Origin: Rhodobacterales bacterium HKCCA1288
Lineage (GTDB): Bacteria > Pseudomonadota > Alphaproteobacteria > Rhodobacterales > Rhodobacteraceae
NCBI GenBank assembly: GCA_015693905.1
Contig: CP065161.1
Coordinates: forward strand, 1,595,001-1,659,000
Reading direction: 5' to 3'
DNA length: 64,000 nucleotides
The position numbers were made by a program, and so were the translations under genes. The notes under the pieces were generated by a model. That model searched no databases and was not told where the DNA came from. It saw nothing but the letters and a program-made list of their open reading frames with translations. Numbering within the stretch: the first letter of the stretch is position 1; each line of letters begins with the position of its first letter. This document shows positions 28,055 to 37,296 of this stretch, piece by piece.

Positions 28055-28457
28055 CGCGATCTGGGGCCTCGACATCGCGGCGCACTTTTTCATCGGCAAA
28101 CATACGGCGCGTCTCGTCCATGCGATCAAAGGTTTCATCAATCAAAAACCGCAGGTCAGGTGCATATTTCAGCGTCATCTCACGACTGATGGCGCGGCGT
28201 AATTCGCCCGTGTTGCGCCGCAGCGCTGTCAGGGCTTCCTCGCGCTGACCACCGCCCAACGGCATCACATAAACATGCGCCACTTTGAGGTCTGGGGTCG
28301 CGCGCACTTCGCCCACTGTGATTGACAGGCGATTAAGCTCGGCATCATGCACTTCGCCGCGGTTCAGCACATCGGACAGAGTGCGGCGGATCAATTCGCC
28401 CACGCGCAACTGGCGCTGTGATGGGCCTGGCCCCTCATGGAACTTGTTTTTTGCCAT
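28038..28457 (-). CDS. rbfA: Ribosome-binding factor A
   Basis: A 139-residue KH-fold factor for 16S rRNA maturation and cold adaptation. The sequence [39 protein letters not shown] and [17 protein letters not shown] are family features. The start at 28457 follows GGAGAG at a good distance. The acidic C-terminal tail (DRDDGED) overlaps the start of the next gene. Divergent from dapB. Confidence 0.95.
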   Translation of the reverse strand: MAKNKFHEGPGPSQRQLRVGELIRRTLSDVLNRGEVHDAELNRLSITVGEVRATPDLKVAHVYVMPLGGGQREEALTALRRNTGELRRAISREMTLKYAPDLRFLIDETFDRMDETRRMFADEKVRRDVEAPDRDDGED

Positions 28458-28569
28458 CCGCACTCTCCTAAGTCTCTCTCGCATCTAGGCGATCATGGCC
28501 CGCCTCGCAAGCGCGGGCTTTCCGATTTGCATCGCTTGCGGTAGAGGGAAGGGAACACAGGAGGATGGC

Positions 28570-29379
28570 ATGAGCGAGTCAATCGGGATCATCATTACAG
28601 GCGCATCAGGCCGCATGGGGCGGATGTTGATCGAAACCGTAGAGGCCAACCCCGCCACCCATTTGGTCGGCGTCACCGAACGCCCGGGCCATACATGGAT
28701 CGGTCAGGATTTGGGCGCAGCCATGGGGCGCGGTGAGATGGGTGTGCCAGTCGTGGACGACCTTCTTGAAATTTTGCCCAAAGCCAAAGCCATCATCGAC
28801 TTCACATCGCCTGAAGCCACGGTGGCGCATTCAGTTTTGGCGGCCCAAGCCCGTGTGGCCCATGTCATTGGCACAACGGGCATGGATGATGCAGCGCTTG
28901 CAAAACTCAAGGCCGCCGCTCGCCATGCCACCGTCGTGCGCGCAGGCAATATGAGCCTAGGGGTCAACCTGCTCGTGCAGATCACCAAACAGGTGGCCGC
29001 TGCATTGGATGAGGATTTCGACATTGAAATCGTGGAGGCGCATCACAACCGCAAGGTTGATGCCCCTTCTGGCACGGCCATCATGCTCGGCGAAGCCGCC
29101 GCAGAGGGGCGCGGGGTTTCCCTTGCAGATGTCCGCGATGCAGGCCGTGACGGGATCACTGGCGCGCGGGAGGCGGGCGCAATAGGTTTTTCCGCCATTC
29201 GAGGCGGCGATATTGTCGGCGAGCATGATGTGATCTTTGCGGCGGCAGGGGAACGTCTTGTCCTGCGCCATATTGCAACGGATCGCGCCATTTTTGCGCG
29301 CGGCGCCCTCAAGGCTGCTATTTGGGCACAAGACCAAGGCCCAGGTGAATTTTCTATGCTGGATGTGCTTGGACTGTGA
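28570..29379 (+). CDS. dapB: 4-hydroxy-tetrahydrodipicolinate reductase
   Basis: A 269-residue enzyme of the diaminopimelate/lysine pathway. The NAD(P)H motif [10 protein letters not shown], the active-site [15 protein letters not shown] and the TTGMDD loop are diagnostic. The AGGAGG ribosome site lies 7 bp upstream of the ATG chosen. Its presence shows that lysine and peptidoglycan DAP are made by the DAP route, which bears on the role of the saccharopine genes at 9-11 kb. Confidence 0.97.
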   Translation: MSESIGIIITGASGRMGRMLIETVEANPATHLVGVTERPGHTWIGQDLGAAMGRGEMGVPVVDDLLEILPKAKAIIDFTSPEATVAHSVLAAQARVAHVIGTTGMDDAALAKLKAAARHATVVRAGNMSLGVNLLVQITKQVAAALDEDFDIEIVEAHHNRKVDAPSGTAIMLGEAAAEGRGVSLADVRDAGRDGITGAREAGAIGFSAIRGGDIVGEHDVIFAAAGERLVLRHIATDRAIFARGALKAAIWAQDQGPGEFSMLDVLGL

Positions 29380-29435
29380 TCTAAGCCGCTCTATCTTTCG
29401 TAACACAGCAATAGATGTTGGTTACGGAGCAGACT

Positions 29436-29798
29436 ATGCTGAACAGATTGGCGCTCGGCACAATGCTTGGTGTCTTGATTGTGGCGGATGCCGCAGCGGC
29501 GGAAGGCTTTACGCCCGTGACGGATCGCGCAAGGTTCGTTTCTTTGATCGAAGGGCGCGAACTCACCCGTTTTGGCATTCGATTGACGGTTGAGCCTGAT
29601 GGCGACATCACGGGCCGCGCCTTTGGACGCCCAGTTACGGGGGATTGGGCGTGGCAAAATGGCTATTTCTGCCGCAATCTCAGCTTTGGCGCAGAGCCAT
29701 TAGAATATAATTGCCAATTGGTGGAGGAGCGGGAGGGCACCCTGCGATTTACGGCTGATGAGGGTGCGGGCATCTATGCTGACCTGACACTGCGCTAG
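29436..29798 (+). CDS. Small exported protein downstream of dapB
   Basis: A 120-residue protein with a signal peptide (MLNRLALGTMLGVLIVADAAAA, cleavage after AAA). The mature part is about 98 residues with two Cys (FCRNLSF and YNCQLV), possibly disulfide-bonded in the periplasm. I recall similar short proteins downstream of dapB in Rhodobacterales, sometimes mislabelled dihydrodipicolinate reductase, but the function is unknown. GGAG precedes the ATG at 29436. The gap after dapB is 56 bp. Confidence 0.8.
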   Translation: MLNRLALGTMLGVLIVADAAAAEGFTPVTDRARFVSLIEGRELTRFGIRLTVEPDGDITGRAFGRPVTGDWAWQNGYFCRNLSFGAEPLEYNCQLVEEREGTLRFTADEGAGIYADLTLR

Positions 29799-29813
29799 GC
29801 GGCAGGGCCCGCA

Positions 29814-29999
29814 TCAAAAATCAATGGCGATGCCTTTTTTCTCCCAATCGCCATAGCGCACGGGTTCGGGGCCATCGCGCCCCCCAAGCTCCTTGGGCAA
29901 TTCTACCGCTTCCGCCTCAGCGCGGCGGGCTTCCGCCTCCGCCAAGGCCCGCTGTGCAGCGGGCGGCAGGTCACGCTTGTCCGTCTTAGTCTCACTCAT
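29814..29999 (-). CDS. Succinate dehydrogenase assembly factor 4 homologue (DUF1674)
   Basis: A 61-residue charged protein ending in the diagnostic DUF1674/SDHAF4 motif GGRDGPEPVRYGDWEKKGIAIDF (positions about 39-61). The N-terminal half is Ala/Glu-rich helix. The eukaryotic homologue binds flavinylated SdhA before complex II assembly, so a similar job is inferred. The ATG at 29999 is the start that gives a family-like length; longer reading frames upstream are not coding-like. Divergent from rsmB. Confidence 0.9.
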   Translation of the reverse strand: MSETKTDKRDLPPAAQRALAEAEARRAEAEAVELPKELGGRDGPEPVRYGDWEKKGIAIDF

Positions 30000-30090
30000 A
30001 GCGGCCTCATAGCGCAGCAAAAGGGCTGCATGATTGATCTCTGTCTCCCCCGTGATATACGGCAGCGAAACCCAGAGACAAGGATAGAAA

Positions 30091-31374
30091 ATGGCGCGGA
30101 CACGCGAAGAGGGTCGCCAAGACACCCAAGGTTTAGGCCCCCGCAAGGCCGCATTGGCCATTTTGCGCGCGGTTTATCTTGACCGCCAGATGGTCGCTCA
30201 TCTCGACCAACCGCGCGGTCTTGCCCCCGAGGATCGCGCCCGCGCCGAGCGTTTGGCCCAAACGGTGCTGCGCCACACAGGCCGCATTGACACCTTGCTG
30301 TCAGCCTATCTCGAGCGCCGTCCACACCCATTGGCCCAAAATATTTTGCGCCTTGGGGTTGCAGAATTGTTGCTTGATGAAGCCGAAGCCTATGGCGTGG
30401 TCAACGCGGCTGTTGCCATCGCCAAACAAGGCCGCGCAACAGGCGGCGCGGCTGGTTTGATCAACGCTGTCCTGCGTAAGGTTGATCAAGAAGGGCGTGC
30501 AAGATGGGCGCAACTGGCCCCACAAACCTTGCCCGTTTGGTTGCGCAAAGCGGTTGGGGGGGCATGGGGCGAAACCGCAACCCGCGCGATTGAAGCAGCG
30601 CATGAGGCAGGTGCGCCAATTGACATCACCTTACGCGACCAAAGCGCCCCCTTCGAGGCAGGTGAACCCTTGCCCACAGGCAGCATCCGATTGCCGCGCC
30701 AAACCCAAATATCCACGCTAGGCGGCTATGAGGCGGGTACGTTTTGGGTGCAAGATGCCGCCGCCGCCCTTCCTGTGAAACTCTTAGGCGATGTGTCAGG
30801 GAAACCTGTGCTTGATCTATGCGCAGCACCTGGCGGCAAGACCATGCAGCTTGCAGCAGCAGGGGCGAAGGTCACCGCTCTTGATTTGTCGAAACACCGT
30901 ATGGGCCGCGTGCGTGACAATCTACGCCGCACGGGCCTGTCGGCGGATATGGTCACGGCTGACGCGTTGGAATTCAACAGTGGCCCTTGGCCCATCATCG
31001 TGCTTGATGCGCCCTGCTCGGCGACAGGAACAATAAGACGGCACCCCGACCTGCCCTTCGTCAAATCCGCCCGTGAAGTGGAAGCGCTGACAAAGCTGCA
31101 AATGCAAATGCTTGATCATGCTATATCGCTTTTGGACACAGGCGGGCGCATGGTGTTTTGCACCTGCTCGCTCTTGCCCAATGAGGGTGAAAACCAAATC
31201 AAAGCCGCGCTGAAACGACACCCTAACCTCGCCGTCTTGCCACTTGATCCCACAGCACTTGGGGTTGATCCCGCATGGATCAGTGCCGAAGGCGGTCTGC
31301 GTATCTTGCCGCATTACTGGCAAGATCGTGGCGGAATTGACGGATTTTACATGGCGCTTTTGCAAAAGCGGTGA
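30091..31374 (+). CDS. rsmB: 16S rRNA m5C967 methyltransferase RsmB
   Basis: A 427-residue RsmB/NOP2 protein. The N-terminal NusB-like domain (about 10-140; LAILRAVYLDRQMVAHL, GVVNAAVAIAK) binds rRNA. The SAM site is LDLCAAPGGKTMQLA; the catalytic cysteine is in VFCTCSLLPNEGE and the release cysteine in LDAPCSATGT. AAGGAT precedes the ATG. The heparinase gene follows after 64 bp. Confidence 0.95.
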   Translation: MARTREEGRQDTQGLGPRKAALAILRAVYLDRQMVAHLDQPRGLAPEDRARAERLAQTVLRHTGRIDTLLSAYLERRPHPLAQNILRLGVAELLLDEAEAYGVVNAAVAIAKQGRATGGAAGLINAVLRKVDQEGRARWAQLAPQTLPVWLRKAVGGAWGETATRAIEAAHEAGAPIDITLRDQSAPFEAGEPLPTGSIRLPRQTQISTLGGYEAGTFWVQDAAAALPVKLLGDVSGKPVLDLCAAPGGKTMQLAAAGAKVTALDLSKHRMGRVRDNLRRTGLSADMVTADALEFNSGPWPIIVLDAPCSATGTIRRHPDLPFVKSAREVEALTKLQMQMLDHAISLLDTGGRMVFCTCSLLPNEGENQIKAALKRHPNLAVLPLDPTALGVDPAWISAEGGLRILPHYWQDRGGIDGFYMALLQKR

Positions 31375-31438
31375 CAGCGCAGGTTCAAGCCGCTACACAA
31401 GACAGGACGCTTGGCCAGCTGCTTGAATTATACGCATA

Positions 31439-33157
31439 ATGACATCACTCCCGCTCCCGATCAGGGGATCGCAATCGGTGCCTGCCTTACCCGTTTCGCA
31501 ACCTCATCAGGCTGCGGGCCGTGTTCATTTGGGGCTCAGCATCGCGGATTTGCGATGGCTGCTCAGCCCCAAGGCCCTTGGTATCATTTGGCAGCCCGCG
31601 CCTTTTTCCCTGCCCAATCCACTGCGGGGGCAGCAGATTTTGGCGGGCAATTACGCAGGCGCGAACGGATTGATTGCCTTGGCAGGTCACGCCCCATGGC
31701 AGCACGCCACAGAGATTTCCGCGCATGGGTTTGACTGGCTTGATGACCTTGCTAGCTTGGGCAATCGCCCCGCCCGCGATCTGGCGCAGGGGTGGCTTGC
31801 CCTTTGGATCCGCGACCATGACCGCCCCTTTGCGCGCCAAGGCAAGGCTTGGACATTAGAGGCCATCTCTGCGCGCCAGATCAGCCTATTGACCCATGCG
31901 CATTTTTTAATGGCTGGACAAAACACCGCTGATCGCAAGGCGATGTTCAAACTTTTGGCGCGCCAAACGGCATGGCTTCGCCATGAGGTGACACGCTGCC
32001 CTGACCCTGTCGCGCGACTACACGGCGCAACCGCTTGGGTATTTTCGACTTCAAGCCTCATGGGAATGGAGGGGGTGCGACCCAAAGCGATACAGTGCCT
32101 TGAGAAAGCGGCCGCTCAGCTTAGCACTGCGCCTGAGGCCGATCTTCCCCGCAATCCTGCAAGACTTGCTTCGGCCTTAGCGGATTTGGTTTGGATGCGC
32201 GCGGTTCTCGGTCGTGCCGCAACCCCTCAGGCGGTGCAGCAGGCCATCACGCGCCTCTCTGATTGCGTCAGTGTTCTGCGCCCACCGCACGGCGCTTTAG
32301 CTCGATTTCATGGGTGCGATGGGGGCGCACCTGCCCTTTTGTCTCAAATCCAAGATCGGGCTGATGAGGGGCGTAAGCCCGCAGCCCTACCCCGTTTCAG
32401 CCATGCAGCAGGCTATATTCGCCTCAGCTGCGCCGCGTCTTGCCTGATATTGGACGCAAGCCCACCCCCCCTCAAAAGGGAAGGGGATATGGCCCATGCA
32501 AGCACGAATGCAATGGAATTCAGCGTCAACCGCTTGGCCTTTATCACCTCCTGCGGGACAGGGGCGGGGTTCGGGCCAGATTGGATGCGCGCGGGCCGCG
32601 CCACACAAAGCCACTCCACCGCCTGTCTCGCGGGTCGCTCCTCGGCGGGATTGGATGGTGCAACCTTGATTGGGGGGGCGACACAGGTCGCTCAAAGCTC
32701 AAAACCCACCCACGGCGCCGAGCGCGTGGCGGTTTCTCATAATGCGTGGCAAGCAGATTGGGGCCTGCACCACATTCGCGCCCTGACCCTATCCCATGAT
32801 GGGATGCGCCTTGGGGGTGAAGATGCATTTGCGCCGCGCAATGAGGAAGATCGTGTCATTTTTGCGGCCCGCATGGCCCAAACCCCTAGGGGCAGTTTGG
32901 GCTTTAGCCTCCATTTCCACGTGCATCCCACGATCACAGCACAAAGCGACATGGGCGGACGGGCCGCCTCGTTCCTATTGCCAGATGGGCAAGTTTGGGT
33001 CTTGCGGCCAAGCGAAGGCGCAGAGCTTGTTTTGCGCCCTTCGGTTTACTTTGATCCCGACCATCGAAATCCACGCGCGACAAAACAGGTGGTTCTCTTT
33101 TCCACGCTAGCAGATTATGGGGGCGCCATCGGATGGTGTTTTCTGCGCGCGCAATAG
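31439..33157 (+). CDS. Heparinase II/III family protein
   Basis: A 572-residue protein with an N-terminal alpha/alpha toroid (Trp-rich: HAPWQHATEISAHGFDWLDD) and a C-terminal beta-sandwich (from about residue 330; LPRFSHAAGYIRL, FHVHPTITAQ, VWVLRPSEGAELVLRPS). No signal peptide is seen. Although related to uronic-acid lyases, members at this rsmB-purH location in alphaproteobacteria have no proven substrate. No Shine-Dalgarno is obvious at the ATG. The sequence shows no truncation. Confidence 0.88.
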   Translation: MTSLPLPIRGSQSVPALPVSQPHQAAGRVHLGLSIADLRWLLSPKALGIIWQPAPFSLPNPLRGQQILAGNYAGANGLIALAGHAPWQHATEISAHGFDWLDDLASLGNRPARDLAQGWLALWIRDHDRPFARQGKAWTLEAISARQISLLTHAHFLMAGQNTADRKAMFKLLARQTAWLRHEVTRCPDPVARLHGATAWVFSTSSLMGMEGVRPKAIQCLEKAAAQLSTAPEADLPRNPARLASALADLVWMRAVLGRAATPQAVQQAITRLSDCVSVLRPPHGALARFHGCDGGAPALLSQIQDRADEGRKPAALPRFSHAAGYIRLSCAASCLILDASPPPLKREGDMAHASTNAMEFSVNRLAFITSCGTGAGFGPDWMRAGRATQSHSTACLAGRSSAGLDGATLIGGATQVAQSSKPTHGAERVAVSHNAWQADWGLHHIRALTLSHDGMRLGGEDAFAPRNEEDRVIFAARMAQTPRGSLGFSLHFHVHPTITAQSDMGGRAASFLLPDGQVWVLRPSEGAELVLRPSVYFDPDHRNPRATKQVVLFSTLADYGGAIGWCFLRAQ

Positions 33158-33182
33158 CACGGGGGCATCATGCGACCCCGTG
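33158..33182 (+). other. Short hairpin between heparinase gene and purH
   Basis: CACGGGG / CCCCGTG, a 7-bp stem with an 11-nt loop directly after the heparinase stop. It has no T-tract, so I do not call it a terminator. Confidence 0.3.
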
Positions 33183-33208
33183 ATTGATGCAAATGCCAAG
33201 GAAACCCC

Positions 33209-34798
33209 ATGACCGATCTCGCCCCCCTCTCCCGCGCCCTGATCTCTGTTTCTGACAAGACAGGTCTGATTGAGTTTGCCACGGCCTTAGCCGCACGGGG
33301 GGTTGATCTTTTGTCGACAGGTGGCACAGCCAAAGCCCTGCGCGAGGCAGGTCTTGCGGTGCGTGATGTCTCCGAGGTTACAAAATTTCCTGAAATGATG
33401 GATGGCCGCGTCAAAACCCTGCATCCGATGGTTCATGGCGGCTTGCTAGCTTTGCGTGACAATCCTGATCACCAAGCCGCCATGGCCGAGCATAACATCG
33501 CGCCGATTGATCTATTGGTGGTCAATCTCTACCCGTTCGAGGCGACTGTCGCCAAAGGGGCAAGCTACGAAGATTGCGTTGAAAATATCGACATCGGCGG
33601 GCCCGCGATGATCCGCGCTGCCGCAAAGAACCACGGTTTTGTCAGCGTTGTGACTGATCCCGAAGATTATGCCGCCCTTCTGGCCGAGTTGGATGCGCAA
33701 AACGGCCAAACCACGCTGCGCTTCCGCCAAACTTTGGCGCAGACCGCCTATGCCCGCACCGCCGCCTATGATGCGGCTGTCTCCACTTGGATGGCCAATG
33801 CTTTGGGCGATCCCGCACCGCGCCGCCGTGCTGTGGCAGGGCGTTTGGTGCAGTCTTTGCGTTACGGCGAAAACCCACATCAAGCGGCGGCCTTTTATAC
33901 CGATGGCACAGGCCGTGCGGGCGTTGCCACCGCGAAACAGCACCAAGGCAAAGAGCTATCCTACAATAACATCAACGACACAGACGCAGCCTTTGAATTG
34001 GTCAGCGAGTTCTTGCCCGAGGGCGGCCCTGCCTGTGCGATTATCAAACATGCCAATCCCTGTGGCGTTGCCCGTGGCGCAAGCCTGACCGAAGCCTATT
34101 TGCGGGCCTTTGACTGCGACCGCACATCGGCCTTTGGGGGGATTATCGCCTTCAACCAACCGCTTGATGGCGCGACTGCAGAGGAAATCACAAAGATCTT
34201 CACCGAGGTTGTTATTGCCCCCGGTGCAGATGAGGAAGCGCGCGCCATTTTCGCCGCCAAGAAAAATCTGCGCCTCTTGACCACGGATGCGCTTGCAGAC
34301 CCAAAAGCAGCGGCAATGACCATCCGCCAAGTTTCAGGCGGGTATCTGGTGCAAGACAAAGACAATGGCCAAATTGATCTGAGCGATCTGAAAGTCGTGA
34401 CCAAACTTAAACCATCCGATGCGCAGCTCACTGATTTGCTGTTCGCATGGAAAGTGGCCAAGCACGTCAAATCGAACGCGATTGTCTATGTCAAAGACGG
34501 CGCCACTGTTGGCATCGGCGCAGGCCAGATGAGCCGTGTCGACAGTTCGCGCATTGCCGCGCGCAAGGCGCAGGATATGGCCGACATCCTTGGTCTTGCG
34601 CAAAGTCCTGCGATTGGTTCAGTTTTGGCCTCTGACGCTTTCTTCCCCTTCCCCGATGGTCTGCTTTCGGCTGCAGAGGCAGGGGCCAAGGCGGTCATCC
34701 AACCAGGCGGCTCCATGCGCGATGACGAGGTGATCGCTGCCGCCGATGAGGCAGGCCTTGCGATGGTCTTTACAGGAATGCGCCATTTCCGTCACTAA
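33209..34798 (+). CDS. purH: Bifunctional AICAR formyltransferase/IMP cyclohydrolase
   Basis: A 529-residue enzyme for the last two steps of purine synthesis. The N-terminal MGS-like cyclohydrolase domain shows [29 protein letters not shown] and [12 protein letters not shown]. The C-terminal transformylase domain has [26 protein letters not shown] (Lys-His of the active site) and FFPFPDGLL. Full length. lspA starts 10 bp downstream. Confidence 0.98.
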   Translation: MTDLAPLSRALISVSDKTGLIEFATALAARGVDLLSTGGTAKALREAGLAVRDVSEVTKFPEMMDGRVKTLHPMVHGGLLALRDNPDHQAAMAEHNIAPIDLLVVNLYPFEATVAKGASYEDCVENIDIGGPAMIRAAAKNHGFVSVVTDPEDYAALLAELDAQNGQTTLRFRQTLAQTAYARTAAYDAAVSTWMANALGDPAPRRRAVAGRLVQSLRYGENPHQAAAFYTDGTGRAGVATAKQHQGKELSYNNINDTDAAFELVSEFLPEGGPACAIIKHANPCGVARGASLTEAYLRAFDCDRTSAFGGIIAFNQPLDGATAEEITKIFTEVVIAPGADEEARAIFAAKKNLRLLTTDALADPKAAAMTIRQVSGGYLVQDKDNGQIDLSDLKVVTKLKPSDAQLTDLLFAWKVAKHVKSNAIVYVKDGATVGIGAGQMSRVDSSRIAARKAQDMADILGLAQSPAIGSVLASDAFFPFPDGLLSAAEAGAKAVIQPGGSMRDDEVIAAADEAGLAMVFTGMRHFRH

Positions 34799-34808
34799 GG
34801 GGGCCATG

Positions 34809-35282
34809 ATGACCCGTTTAACACTTATTGCCGCACTGTTTTGGATCATCCTTGATCAGGCCAGCAAGTGGATCATGCTTTTGGTCCTTGATCTGGATCG
34901 TGTCGGACAGGTCTTGGTCATGCCGCCCTATCTGAATTTCATCATGGGTTGGAACCGCGGGATAAATTTTGGCCTCTTCGCCAACAGCCCCGACCTTCTG
35001 CGTTATGGTTTGATTGCTTTGGCGCTTGCGGTTTCCGCGTGGATGATCCAGCTGGGCCGCAACAGCCAGAGCAAACTCAGCGCGTTTGCGGCGGGCTCAG
35101 TGGCAGGTGGGGCTTTGGGAAATGCGTTTGACCGCCTCTATCACGGGGCGGTTGTGGATTTCCTGAACATGTCCTGCTGCGGGATCAATAACCCCTATAC
35201 GTTTAATATCGCAGATATCGGTATATTTGCGGGTGTGTTCGGGTTGCTCTTGTTTTCGAATGACGAAAAGCCCAAGGTGTGA
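34809..35282 (+). CDS. lspA: Lipoprotein signal peptidase
   Basis: A 157-residue inner-membrane aspartic protease that removes lipoprotein signal peptides. Four membrane segments, GWNRGINFGLF, and the catalytic aspartates in GNAFDRLYHGAVVDF and FNIADIGIF are present. Two ATGs occur in tandem (34806 and 34809); the second has better spacing to AAGGGGG. The next gene encodes a lipoprotein that would be a substrate. Confidence 0.95.
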   Translation: MTRLTLIAALFWIILDQASKWIMLLVLDLDRVGQVLVMPPYLNFIMGWNRGINFGLFANSPDLLRYGLIALALAVSAWMIQLGRNSQSKLSAFAAGSVAGGALGNAFDRLYHGAVVDFLNMSCCGINNPYTFNIADIGIFAGVFGLLLFSNDEKPKV

Positions 35283-35327
35283 GAGAAACCTTGGCATGAC
35301 GTGGTGCTTTGTGCCATGGAGGATTTT

Positions 35328-35843
35328 ATGAGCCGCAAACCGCATATTCTCCTGACCTTATGCGCCCTGATGGGCCTTGCCGCCTGTTCACAAGGCGACC
35401 CATCTTTGATGAATTTACGCGCCAACCAATCTGGCCCAGATGAATTTGCCATTTTGCCAACACGCCCCATTGAAATCCCAACGGATTTGGCGGCGCTGCC
35501 TGAACCAACACCCGGTGGCACAAACCGCACCGACCCAACCCCTGAGGCAGATGCGATTGCCGCGCTTGGCGGAAATGCAGCGCGCGCCGGTGGTGTAACC
35601 AACAGCCTTTTGGCCCATGCGACACGCTTTGGTATTGAAGAGGGTATCCGCGACCAATTGGCTGCGGAAGATTTGGCCTTCCGCCGTGACAATGATGGGC
35701 GGCTCTTGGAGCGGGTCTTTGGCGTGAATGTCTATTACCGCGCCTATCGCCCGATTTCCTTGGATCGTTATGCCGAACTTGAGCGTCTGCGCCGTGCGGG
35801 CATTCGCACCCCCGCCGCACCCCCCGAGCCGCAGCCGCAGTGA
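35328..35843 (+). CDS. DUF3035 lipoprotein
   Basis: A 171-residue lipoprotein. The signal ends in the lipobox GLAAC with lipidated Cys20. The GPDEFAILPTRPIEIPTDL segment is the hallmark of DUF3035. The C-terminus is Pro-rich (APPEPQPQ). The function is unknown. It follows lspA and precedes the M16 peptidases, a common arrangement in this order. GGAGGA lies upstream of the ATG at 35328. Confidence 0.88.
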   Translation: MSRKPHILLTLCALMGLAACSQGDPSLMNLRANQSGPDEFAILPTRPIEIPTDLAALPEPTPGGTNRTDPTPEADAIAALGGNAARAGGVTNSLLAHATRFGIEEGIRDQLAAEDLAFRRDNDGRLLERVFGVNVYYRAYRPISLDRYAELERLRRAGIRTPAAPPEPQPQ

Positions 35844-35950
35844 GCCCGCATTGATCATCACTTTGTGACCGCGCCCTTGCGCGCGGCTGATTGAACCCTG
35901 TGCAGCGGCGGCCTATCTGTTTTTGCACATAGGCCAACCTAGGAGGAATT

Positions 35951-37294
35951 ATGCGCAGGATCATTGCGGCTTTAGTGGGGCTTGCATTGCTGCCAATCGG
36001 CACAGGCTACGCGCAAACCTCTGGCGATGTGACGAGCTTTACCTTGGACAATGGCATGGATGTGGTTGTGATCGAAGATCACCGCAGCCCCGCCGTTGTG
36101 CATATGGTCTGGTATCGCACTGGCGCGGCCGATGAACCTGAAGGCAAATCAGGCATCGCGCATTTCCTTGAACATTTGATGTTCAAAGAAACTGAAACCC
36201 GCGAAAGCGGAGAGTTTTCGCGCATTGTCGAAGAAAATGGCGGCGATGATAACGCGTTCACCTCGTGGGATTATACGGCCTATTTCCAACGTGTGGCCGC
36301 TGACCGCTTGCCTTTGATGATGGAGCTTGAGGCCGATCGCATGGCCAATCTGCGCCTCAACCCTGATGAGGTGGAGACCGAGCGCAGCGTGATATTAGAA
36401 GAACGCGCACAGCGCACAGATAGCAATCCAGGCGCGCTGTTTAACGAAGAATTCCGCCAATTGGCCTATCCAAGCCACCCTTACGGCATTCCGGTCATCG
36501 GGTGGCGCACGGAAATGGAGACGCTCAGCCGCGAAGATGCGTTGGCCTTTTACGAAACCTATTACGCCCCAAATAACGCGATCCTTGTTGTGGCAGGTGA
36601 TGTGACCCCTGAGGAGGTGCGCAGACTGGCGCAAACCTATTACGGCCCGCTCGCTTCTGCAGAATTGCCCGCCCGCGCGCGGGTCGAAGATACCACCCTT
36701 CCACAAGATCAACGATTTGAATTTGCCGATGAACGTGTCGCGCAGCCTTATGTGATGCGCAGCTATCGCGCGCCAGAGCGCGACCATGGCGCGCAGGAGG
36801 ACGCCGCAGCCCTCAGCCTATTGGCTGAGATCTTGGGGGGTGCCCCTTCTACCTCCGTCTTGGGGCGCGCCTTGCAATTCGACACACAGCGCTCGGTCTT
36901 TGCGACTGCCTATTACTCGGGCCTCAGCCTTGACGACACGCAATTCACCTTGATCAATATGCCAAGCGCGGGCGTCACCCTTGCAGAGGCGGAAGCCGAT
37001 CTAGATGAAGTCATTGCAGAGTTTCTAGAGCGCGGGATTGATCCAAACCAGTTTGAACGGATCAAATTTCTATATGAGGCCTCGGATATCTATGCGCGCG
37101 ACAATGCTTCGGGGCTTGCGCGGCTTTACGGAATGGCCCTGACCTCAGGGCTTGAGGTGGAAGATGTCCAAAACTGGCCAGATGTGATTGCGGCCACCAC
37201 GATGGACGATGTTATGGATGCGGCGCGGGCGCTGTTTGCAGATGCGCCGCGCGTGACAGGCTATTTGACCCAAGCACAGGCGGCGGAGAATTGA
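35951..37294 (+). CDS. M16 zinc metallopeptidase, catalytic member
   Basis: A 447-residue exported protein (signal about 1-22, ending GYA) of the pitrilysin/PqqL family. The inverted zinc motif HFLEHLMFKET (HxxEH) and the downstream Glu in ETERSVILEER are intact. The C-terminal half is the inactive M16_C domain. It is likely periplasmic and degrades short peptides. AGGAGG precedes the ATG. It forms a pair with the next gene (2-bp gap), in which zinc ligands are missing. Confidence 0.95.
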   Translation: MRRIIAALVGLALLPIGTGYAQTSGDVTSFTLDNGMDVVVIEDHRSPAVVHMVWYRTGAADEPEGKSGIAHFLEHLMFKETETRESGEFSRIVEENGGDDNAFTSWDYTAYFQRVAADRLPLMMELEADRMANLRLNPDEVETERSVILEERAQRTDSNPGALFNEEFRQLAYPSHPYGIPVIGWRTEMETLSREDALAFYETYYAPNNAILVVAGDVTPEEVRRLAQTYYGPLASAELPARARVEDTTLPQDQRFEFADERVAQPYVMRSYRAPERDHGAQEDAAALSLLAEILGGAPSTSVLGRALQFDTQRSVFATAYYSGLSLDDTQFTLINMPSAGVTLAEAEADLDEVIAEFLERGIDPNQFERIKFLYEASDIYARDNASGLARLYGMALTSGLEVEDVQNWPDVIAATTMDDVMDAARALFADAPRVTGYLTQAQAAEN

Positions 37295-37296
37295 TC